Positions 57,269 through 64,000 of a stretch of DNA of 64,000 nucleotides are shown here, one piece after another. The DNA is from an uncultured bacterium (GTDB lineage: Bacteria; Planctomycetota; Phycisphaerae; Phycisphaerales; SM1A02). The stretch covers positions 26,287-90,286 of the forward strand of contig CAIKXA010000020.1 of assembly GCA_903831295.1 (NCBI GenBank), given 5' to 3'. The translations under genes were made by a program, and so were the position numbers. The notes below the pieces were generated by a model. It ran no database searches. It was not told where the DNA came from and was given only the letters and a program-made list of their open reading frames with translations. Every line of letters starts with the position of its first letter. Within the stretch, counting starts at the first letter, position 1.

Positions 57269-58956
57269 AAAACAACCTAAAGCACAATATCGCATTTCGG
57301 TTGGCGCCTCGCCTTGCGCTTGGGCATGCTCTGCGCCATCAACACAAATATCAACGCAAGGGTGCCGCCATGTTGTTGGCCATCTTTGCATTACTTGTGG
57401 TTGGCACAACAACTCTTGCGTTCACAGCCAGTCGCCAAACTACATTTCTTTCTAGTCGCAACGCGGTGAATTCCATTCGCGTGCGCGAGTTGGCGGACAG
57501 TGGTTTGGATTTAGCCAAGGCTATTTTGCGCAGTGACACAACTTCTTGGCGCACGAATCACTCGGGTGGAAAATTGCTGAACAACTACGCCCTTGACGGT
57601 GGCACCGTCACTGTTTCGCTGATCGATATTCTTAAACGCGAATCTGGCGCGTCTGCCGCCTTGTGTGTTCCAATTTCCACAACCACCGAAGTTGAAATTT
57701 CCGTCACCGCAAATCTAGATGGCGCCACGTGGACTTCTGTTTCCAATATGAGCATTCCGGAAGTAGTGAAGGGTCAGTACGCAATTTTTGCCAACAAATT
57801 ATTGTGGATTTACGGCGTAAACAATCAAATTGGCCGGTGGAATCGTTCGCCCTTGGCAAGCGAGAAGCGTCGAGTGAATATTGGAACACAGGCGGATTTT
57901 GCGTCTGCAAACTTCAGCGGCGTGTGGATTGACAGTGATATTCAATTTGAATCTGAAGTATTGCCAATTGATGCCGCGGATCCACGCACGCTCAAAAGCA
58001 CATGGGTGTACTACCCATACAACGGTGGAACAAATTTATGGAGCAGTTCGTTTCCAATCAACGGACCAGGTCGCGACAAAGTCGCCGCCGTTCGCATGAG
58101 CGCCGATGAATCCATTCGCATGGCGGCGGCGCCAGTGCCAGTTGCAGCCGTGCCAGCGCAGGCGGGAATTTCTGGTGGCAACAACATTACAAGTGGCACG
58201 CGCACGCTAGGACCATTTCGTGTGGGCTCGCCATCGGGATCATTTGGCACCAATCTCACCACAAACAATTGCACGTTGCTATTGACCGCGGGCACATACG
58301 AAATTTATGGAAGCTGGAACGCGCTCAACGCCACCATCCGCATTCAAGGCGCGGTGAAAATTGTGGTGGCGCCAAAATGGTCAATTTTTAACTGGTTTCC
58401 AAGCGGAATTGATTGGACCAACACCACCGTTGAACTGACAGCCGGCGCGGATTTAGAAGTAAACAATGGCTATAAGTTGACCATGAATAGATGTTGGATT
58501 GGTGGTTATTACCAATGTGTGAACGAGCCTGATCCGGTGAAAGCCGTTGGTGATCCGCACATGAAAGCTTGGAAGGGTTTGGCATTCCAACAAACCGCGT
58601 GCGACACAATTACTCCAGATGAACCCCGTTACTTTCAGCCATGGCATGTGCGCATCTATCCAATTAAAAGCACGCTGAGCGCGTTATTTGTGTGGAACTT
58701 GACGGACACATGCTTGGTTGGAAGTTTGTTCTTACCCAATAACACCGTGCGCTTTAATGGCCGCTCTGAAATGTATGGGCGCATTGCCGCCGACAGCGTT
58801 TTTATTGATGGCACGAGTCGTTTTCGATATGACCACGCGCTTGATGACATTGTTGGTTTGACCGAAGGCCGCGCGCCAAACCGCGGCGGTGATCCTCAAG
58901 AAATATTTCCTGTTCGTCCAATTCGTTGGGGCGCTGACAAAGGGACGGGTCCATGA
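57265..58956 (+). CDS. PilX/GspK-like large minor pilin with beta-rich C-terminal domain
   Basis: KGAAMLLAIFALLVVGTTTLAFTASRQTTFLSSRNAVNSIRVRELADSGLDLAKAIL (PilX-type N-terminus); C-terminal VGSLFLPNNTVRFNGRSEMYGRIAADSVFIDGTSRFRYDHAL repeat-like beta strands; ATGA overlap. Confidence 0.75.
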   Translation: MKNNLKHNIAFRLAPRLALGHALRHQHKYQRKGAAMLLAIFALLVVGTTTLAFTASRQTTFLSSRNAVNSIRVRELADSGLDLAKAILRSDTTSWRTNHSGGKLLNNYALDGGTVTVSLIDILKRESGASAALCVPISTTTEVEISVTANLDGATWTSVSNMSIPEVVKGQYAIFANKLLWIYGVNNQIGRWNRSPLASEKRRVNIGTQADFASANFSGVWIDSDIQFESEVLPIDAADPRTLKSTWVYYPYNGGTNLWSSSFPINGPGRDKVAAVRMSADESIRMAAAPVPVAAVPAQAGISGGNNITSGTRTLGPFRVGSPSGSFGTNLTTNNCTLLLTAGTYEIYGSWNALNATIRIQGAVKIVVAPKWSIFNWFPSGIDWTNTTVELTAGADLEVNNGYKLTMNRCWIGGYYQCVNEPDPVKAVGDPHMKAWKGLAFQQTACDTITPDEPRYFQPWHVRIYPIKSTLSALFVWNLTDTCLVGSLFLPNNTVRFNGRSEMYGRIAADSVFIDGTSRFRYDHALDDIVGLTEGRAPNRGGDPQEIFPVRPIRWGADKGTGP

Positions 58957-59525
58957 ATGAAGCCATGAATCAAGTCAAGAATGAGATCATGAGCACCAAC
59001 CACAACAAGTCCATCAACAATGTAATGGTGTGTCGGCGCGGTCAAACACTTATTGAAATATTGATTGTGGTTGCAATTGTTGCCACACTGGGCGCGCTGA
59101 GTGTGAGTTTGTTGAGCCCGCGTGATGAGGAGAAAATAGAAGGGGCGGTGCGCATGTTTGCCCAAGATGCGGAATGGGCCCGCGGAGCAACGCTGACCAA
59201 TCCAGACGACCCCGCAAGTATTCGTCTCATGCAAGACCAAACGGGCTGGATAGTGGCCCGTAACTCCACTCCAACTGTGGCCATGATTTGCAGCGACGGC
59301 TCTTCCATGCGTCGCGTTCTTGGGCAAGGAATGTCGCAAGCCGCGGAGGGGGTGCGGCTTGTGTCGTCAAATACTTCTCAGACCCAGGTCGAATTTGACC
59401 CATTTGGTGGCGTAAAGACCTCGCCGGCATCAATTGCCATGTTTTTGCCAGATTCCACTAGCAAATGCACAATTACATTCGATTCTGTCACGGGCGCTAT
59501 GAAGTTGAATTGGTCAAATCAATAA
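58953..59525 (+). CDS. Minor pseudopilin (GspH/FimT-like)
   Basis: CRRGQTLIEILIVVAIVATLGALSVSLLSPRDE prepilin signal; ATGA overlap. Confidence 0.83.
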   Translation: MNEAMNQVKNEIMSTNHNKSINNVMVCRRGQTLIEILIVVAIVATLGALSVSLLSPRDEEKIEGAVRMFAQDAEWARGATLTNPDDPASIRLMQDQTGWIVARNSTPTVAMICSDGSSMRRVLGQGMSQAAEGVRLVSSNTSQTQVEFDPFGGVKTSPASIAMFLPDSTSKCTITFDSVTGAMKLNWSNQ

Positions 59526-59572
59526 AACTTGGGCGCAAGTCACTGGCAAATTGGGTCGAACTAGGGAGGGCA

Positions 59573-61663
59573 ATGATTATGAATCACACAAACACATCAA
59601 GGTTTACATCCATTCTTCTAAGCGCGGTGTTATGTGTGTGTGCCACGTTTGTGTGTGTGCAAACGCAAACCCACGCGTCAGCCCAGGTGCCATTTCAGGA
59701 ATTAACACCAGCAACGCGGGCACCAAGGCAATCAACTGCGCCAACCACTGACGCCGCAACGCAATCTGGAGCGCAGTCAACTGCGGCAACAATTACTCCA
59801 GCGCAAGCCGAAGCCGTCAAAAAACTTTCAACACCAAACGGAATGCTTCCACAGTGGAGTGGTTCCGCAGCGCCCGCCACCACGGCAACTGAAATTACAA
59901 ATCAAGCTCCAGCCAATCAGCAGGGCATGGAAGAAAAATTAGAAGCCGTCGCCAACGGAGCGCCCCCCATAGTTGACGTGACCGAGCACGGAACTGTCAC
60001 TCTTGCAGCGCAAGGAATTGAAATCACAAAGTTGCTTGAATTGCTCAGTATTAAAAGCAAGTTGAACATTGTGGCCAGTGAAAAGGTGAAAGCACTGGTG
60101 AGCGTGAGTTTGTACGACGTGCCTGTTGATCAGGCGCTTGACGCGTTGCTGACCGTGAACGGATTTGTGTGGGAGCGACAGGGACCATTCATTATGGTTT
60201 ATGCGCGCGCGGAAAAAGAAGCCATGGATAAATCCAAATTGAAGCGTGACGCGCATGTGTTCACGCTGCAATTTCTTTCGCCAGACGACGCGCTTGCCTT
60301 AGTAAAGCCACTTCTGAGCGAAGGCGGCACCGCGGTGTCGCTTGGAAAAGTGAAGGAAGGCTACGAGCCAACCATCACCGACGGCGGCAGCGACACGTAC
60401 GCGTTTGCAACACGCGTGCTTGTGAACGACTACCCAGAGGTGATTGAAAAATCCGCCAGAATTCTGAAGGAAGCGGATGTTCAACCGCAACAAGTTCGCG
60501 TGGAAGCCACCATTCTTGTGGCTGATGTGACAGAGGACGACGCATTTGGTTTGGACATTACGGCGGTTGGCAATATTGATTTTGCCACCGTGACTGGCGG
60601 ACCAATGAACGCCTTCAATGATTTGAAAAGCGGAGAAATTACACCGGCCAACGCCACCGCCAACGCGGCCTCCCTGTATCCCGCGGGAACAGTTGATCCA
60701 ACGCTGAAGCTTGGCGTGATTTCAAATGATGTCGCCATCTTTTTGCAGATGCTTGATCAAGTGAAGAACACCACCGTGCTCGCGCGTCCATCCGTGACGG
60801 TGTTGAACCGCCAGAAAGCGCAAGTGAACATTGGCCAGAAGTTGGGCTACTTGTCCACCACTCAAACGCAAACCAGCACCACGCAAGAAGTGCAATATAT
60901 TGACACGGGCATCAAGCTCACCTTCCGCGCGTTTATTAGTCCAGACGGAATGGTGCGCATGGAGCTTGCGCCATCCATCACCGCGGCCACGTATGAAAAT
61001 GTGAAGTCGCAAGGAGTTGATTCGCAAATTCCAAATCAAAATAACCAGGATCTGCGCACAAACGTGCGCGTGAAAAGCGGGCAAACCATTGTGCTAGGTG
61101 GACTTTTCCGCGAGGTCAGTTCAACCACCAATCGCCAGATTCCGTTGTTTGGCGACTTGGTTCCTGGCGCGCTGAGCGGTCAGAAAGACGCCACGCTTCG
61201 CCAAGAAGTTATCTTTCTTGTTACGCCAACCATTGTGGAAGATCCCAAGAGTTCAATGGATGGCGACATGGCGTTGAAGGTGATTGACGCTGTGCAAACT
61301 GGCGCGCGCGCTGGCTTGCTGCCTTTCTCACACGCGCAAATTGCCGGCAACTATCAAACACAAGCGTTGGATGCGTGGCGCGCGGGAGACACTAAGAAGG
61401 CTTCGCTGTATGCCGATCAAGCCATTCGCGTGTCGCCTATGTCACCAAGCATGATTCAGATGCGTGAGGACATTCGCGCCAACAATTCCGCGCCGTGGAA
61501 AACAAAGTTGGACTCGCTTGATTTGCTTCCTGATTACATCCGTGAAAAGGGAACCGTGCTTGGATTCCCAATGGGCGTACCCAAGGATGTTTCTGACACC
61601 ACAAAAAACACGGCGGCAATACCGCCTGATCCAATTCAAACAACCACGGAGATCTTGCCATGA
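59573..61663 (+). CDS. Secretin (GspD/PilQ-like) with C-terminal extension
   Basis: STN-like domain, VRVEATILVADVTEDDAFGLDI, VLARPSVTVLNRQKAQVNIGQKLGYLSTTQTQ, VRVKSGQTIVLGGLFREVSSTTNRQIPLFGDLVPGALSG, EVIFLVTPTIVED. Confidence 0.93.
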   Translation: MIMNHTNTSRFTSILLSAVLCVCATFVCVQTQTHASAQVPFQELTPATRAPRQSTAPTTDAATQSGAQSTAATITPAQAEAVKKLSTPNGMLPQWSGSAAPATTATEITNQAPANQQGMEEKLEAVANGAPPIVDVTEHGTVTLAAQGIEITKLLELLSIKSKLNIVASEKVKALVSVSLYDVPVDQALDALLTVNGFVWERQGPFIMVYARAEKEAMDKSKLKRDAHVFTLQFLSPDDALALVKPLLSEGGTAVSLGKVKEGYEPTITDGGSDTYAFATRVLVNDYPEVIEKSARILKEADVQPQQVRVEATILVADVTEDDAFGLDITAVGNIDFATVTGGPMNAFNDLKSGEITPANATANAASLYPAGTVDPTLKLGVISNDVAIFLQMLDQVKNTTVLARPSVTVLNRQKAQVNIGQKLGYLSTTQTQTSTTQEVQYIDTGIKLTFRAFISPDGMVRMELAPSITAATYENVKSQGVDSQIPNQNNQDLRTNVRVKSGQTIVLGGLFREVSSTTNRQIPLFGDLVPGALSGQKDATLRQEVIFLVTPTIVEDPKSSMDGDMALKVIDAVQTGARAGLLPFSHAQIAGNYQTQALDAWRAGDTKKASLYADQAIRVSPMSPSMIQMREDIRANNSAPWKTKLDSLDLLPDYIREKGTVLGFPMGVPKDVSDTTKNTAAIPPDPIQTTTEILP

Positions 61664-62760
61664 AGTCACTTCTTTCATCCACATCACTTTTGCTTGTGTT
61701 CGCATTGGGCGCTTGCGCAACGCCACATTCAAAGCAGGTTCGTGAAGAAGCGCATGATCGATATGACCGCGCCAACGCGCAGGTAGTGTTTGATCAGGCC
61801 AACCAAAGTTTTCATGCCGGCCAATTTGAAGCCGCCCTGGGACATATTGACAAGGCCATTGCGCGCTATCCAAAAGATGGAAATTATGAAGTTATGCGCG
61901 GACGAATTCTGTTGGAAATGAAACGCACCGATATGGCGCGCGACGCCTTTGTGAAGGCGGCCACACTTTCGCCAACTTCCGCTGATCCGCACTATTACAT
62001 GGGCATCGTGTTGCAGCGTTGGAACGAGCTGGACAAAGCCGCCGCGGAATACGCCAAGGCATTTGAGTTGGCGCCGTCGCAGTTGCAATATGTTTCCGCC
62101 GAGTGCGAAACATTGATCGCGGCTGGACGGTTGGATGACGCCGAAAATAAATTGCTTGCCGTGAAACAGACATTTGAGTTTAGTCCCGTGCTTGATCGCA
62201 TTCATGCGGATCTTGCGGGCCAACGCGGTGATTTAAAGGAACGCGAAAGGTGGTTAAGCGCGGCGCGTTTGCGCACCGAGCCAGCCAAGGCGCAGCAACT
62301 TATGGAAGAAATTGCCGTGACACGATTTGAGCAGGGCAATTGGGTGGGCTGCATTGATGCGCTTGAAGATGAGGCGCTGAAAGATTGCTCAAAAACATCT
62401 GAACTGGTTCGCTTGCGCGCGCGTTGCTTGCTTATGATGGACCGCGCCCGCGACGCGCGTGATTTAATGTTGACATTGCGCACACAAACAGATGGCGATG
62501 GACGAAATGCCAGCGTGCTTGGTCTTGCCGCCATGCGTATTGGCGACACGGCGCGCATGATTGATGCCGGGCACATTCTCACACAAGCGCGCCCCGATAG
62601 CGCGGATGGTTGGGTGCTTCTTGGCGTGGCCGCGATGCAAAATGGTGATCGCGCGGAGGCGGTTCGTTTGTTAAGCGAAGCCAACAAGCGCGAGCCAAAC
62701 AAAAAATTACCAAAGCAATTGTTGGCTACCGCGTCCAACGTGGCTATTGCACTTCGCTGA
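61660..62760 (+). CDS. TPR-repeat lipoprotein
   Basis: SLLLVFALGACATP lipobox; FHAGQFEAALGHIDKAIARYPKDGNYEVMRGRILLEMKRTDMARDAFVKAATLSPTSADPHYYMGIVLQ; ATGA overlap with the secretin. Confidence 0.9.
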   Translation: MKSLLSSTSLLLVFALGACATPHSKQVREEAHDRYDRANAQVVFDQANQSFHAGQFEAALGHIDKAIARYPKDGNYEVMRGRILLEMKRTDMARDAFVKAATLSPTSADPHYYMGIVLQRWNELDKAAAEYAKAFELAPSQLQYVSAECETLIAAGRLDDAENKLLAVKQTFEFSPVLDRIHADLAGQRGDLKERERWLSAARLRTEPAKAQQLMEEIAVTRFEQGNWVGCIDALEDEALKDCSKTSELVRLRARCLLMMDRARDARDLMLTLRTQTDGDGRNASVLGLAAMRIGDTARMIDAGHILTQARPDSADGWVLLGVAAMQNGDRAEAVRLLSEANKREPNKKLPKQLLATASNVAIALR

Positions 62761-62905
62761 AATAGGATTTAACGCCCCGCGGCGAGGCACTGGCCACAAT
62801 CAACACGTGGCCGCGTAGGCCAAGCACTTTCATTTCGGCGCCAAGACCTTGCGTCGCGTGTGCGCCCTGCGTGTATCGAAGCGGGGAGCGGAAAATAGTG
62901 TTCAT
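62744..62905 (-). pseudogene. Truncated glycerol dehydrogenase (GldA)-like N-terminal remnant
   Basis: Manual reverse-strand translation: MNTIFRSPLRYTQGAHATQGLGAEMKVLGLRGHVLIVASASPRGVKSYFSEVQ*; matches the GldA N-terminal pattern (SPxxYxQG...LGxxxxxLGxxxLxV) then ends. Confidence 0.5.
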
Positions 62906-63008
62906 TCGTGTCTGGGTACTGCTTTACACAGCGTGCGCGTGGGATTGAGTTAGACTTATTTATCACGGGCATTTCAGCTCGGCATAAACCAAGAAAGATT
63001 CAAATCAA

Positions 63009-63521
63009 ATGAGCAACAAAAAAACAATGTGGATGTCTGCAATGGTGATCGCGGCTTCGGTATGCGTGGTGGCGATTCTTGGCGCAGCGAATCAAGCGTC
63101 CGCACCAACTGCGGCACCAGAGAAGGAAACCCGCGAAGCCGTGGCGCAATTTTATAAGGCGCTGAATGTGTTGTTCACGGGCGACATGAAGCCCATGAAC
63201 GATGTGTGGTCGCATGCCGACGATGTCACCTACATGGGTCCAGCCGGCGGATTTCAGATTGGTTGGAAAAACGTGGGTGATGAGCTTGGTCGTCAAGCCG
63301 CAATGAAGTTGGGCGGCAAGATTGAGCCTTCCGATATTCACGTGATCGTCATTGGTGGCGCGTTGGCTATTGTGAGTAATTATGAAAAGGGCGAGAACGT
63401 TGACGCGGCGGGTAAAAAAGTTCCAGTGTCAATCCGCGCCACCACCACATTCCGCAGCGAGGGCGGCAAGTGGAAAATGATTGGGCACCACACGGATTTG
63501 TTGCCGTCGCTTGCAAAGTAA
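63009..63521 (+). CDS. SnoaL-like/DUF4440 (NTF2-fold) secreted protein
   Basis: EAVAQFYKALNVLFTGDMKPMNDVWSHADDVTYMGPAGGFQIGWKNVGDELGRQ ... ATTTFRSEGGKWKMIGHHTD. Confidence 0.85.
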   Translation: MSNKKTMWMSAMVIAASVCVVAILGAANQASAPTAAPEKETREAVAQFYKALNVLFTGDMKPMNDVWSHADDVTYMGPAGGFQIGWKNVGDELGRQAAMKLGGKIEPSDIHVIVIGGALAIVSNYEKGENVDAAGKKVPVSIRATTTFRSEGGKWKMIGHHTDLLPSLAK

Positions 63522-63606
63522 ATCGCGATCAACTTGATGTGAGCGGCTGTACTCTTTGCGCGCCACCTCATCGATCATTTTTTATTCACAGGCAAGTATT
63601 CCAATC

Positions 63607-64000
63607 ATGAATTGCGTATCACATTTTATTTCAGTATTTAAAAATTCCGCCGCTCGTATTGCCGCGCCATTTATTCTGGCGGCACTGTCACTGTTGTCCG
63701 GTTGCGCCGCTGCTTCATCACGCGCCACGTATTGTCCACCCAAGGGCGCGTGGGAAAGAAAGTCGCCTGCGGAAGTTGGCTTTGACGCCACGAAACTTGC
63801 ACAAGCCATCGCGTGGGCGCAAACGCAACCAACGGATTGGCCCACGGATTTTTCCAAACAGACGGAAATATTTGGCAAGCAACTTGGTCCAGTGCCAAAG
63901 AGTCGCGCCGCCATGAACGGAATTATTCTTCGCCACGGTTACATTATTGCGGAATTTGGCGACGTTGAAGCGGTGGACCCCTCATACAGCATGGCCAAAA
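63607..64000 (+). CDS. Serine hydrolase (beta-lactamase-like family) lipoprotein, truncated by window end
   Basis: Open frame MNCVSHFISVFKNSAARIAAPFILAALSLLSGCAAASS...WERKSPAEVGFDATKLAQAIAWAQ...GIILRHGYIIAEFGDVEAVDPSYSMAK; typical pre-SxxK region. Confidence 0.8.
   Translation, partial: MNCVSHFISVFKNSAARIAAPFILAALSLLSGCAAASSRATYCPPKGAWERKSPAEVGFDATKLAQAIAWAQTQPTDWPTDFSKQTEIFGKQLGPVPKSRAAMNGIILRHGYIIAEFGDVEAVDPSYSMAK

Noticed and set aside
61729-62223. 164-aa minus-strand ORF
   Set aside because: Antisense to the TPR lipoprotein gene with strong family signal
62769-62972. 67-aa minus ORF in the track
   Set aside because: Different frame from the GldA-like remnant; sequence looks random
1-64000. 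CRISPR arrays, transposons, phage genes, toxin-antitoxin or restriction systems
   Set aside because: No direct-repeat/spacer pattern, transposase, integrase, or recognisable defence/TA protein seen in either strand's ORFs

Overview
This 64 kb window looks like chromosomal DNA from a Planctomycetes-like bacterium (phylum inferred from gene content, Phycisphaerae-like; not tested). It is gene-dense, with about 58 supported CDSs. No rRNA, CRISPR array, transposase or integrase was seen, and I recognised no tRNA. Core genes include moxR/DUF58, fpg, dnaA, recO, lipA, deoC, gmk, lpd, yidC, mnmE, tmk, yggS and gpmI. A minus-strand catabolic cluster (12.8-22.9 kb) encodes leucine-dehydrogenase-like, 2-oxoacid dehydrogenase E1a/E1b/E2, acyl-CoA dehydrogenase and three enoyl-CoA hydratase-like proteins. 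Signalling genes include Hpt, REC-GGDEF, PilZ, hybrid histidine kinase and REC-GAF-HD-GYP. The main accessory-type system is a divergent two-operon hybrid type IV pilus / type II secretion locus (49.5-62.8 kb). It has PilM/N/O-like proteins, an MshEN-type GspE/PilB ATPase, GspF/PilC, a GspG-like major pseudopilin, four minor pseudopilins, a secretin with an unusual C-terminal extension, and a TPR protein. The strongest non-CDS signal is at the pseudopilin gene: two perfect stem-loops lie upstream and three consecutive inverted repeats lie at and after its stop codon, while almost every other junction in the locus is start/stop coupled (ATGA/TTGA). Other items to check are an XRE-TPR regulator coupled to a small exported protein, a candidate oriC beside dnaA, a 53-aa remnant resembling the N-terminus of glycerol dehydrogenase that is absent from the ORF track, a DciA/DUF721-like protein, and a putative Cys-peptidase with a divergent PEP-CTERM-like tail.
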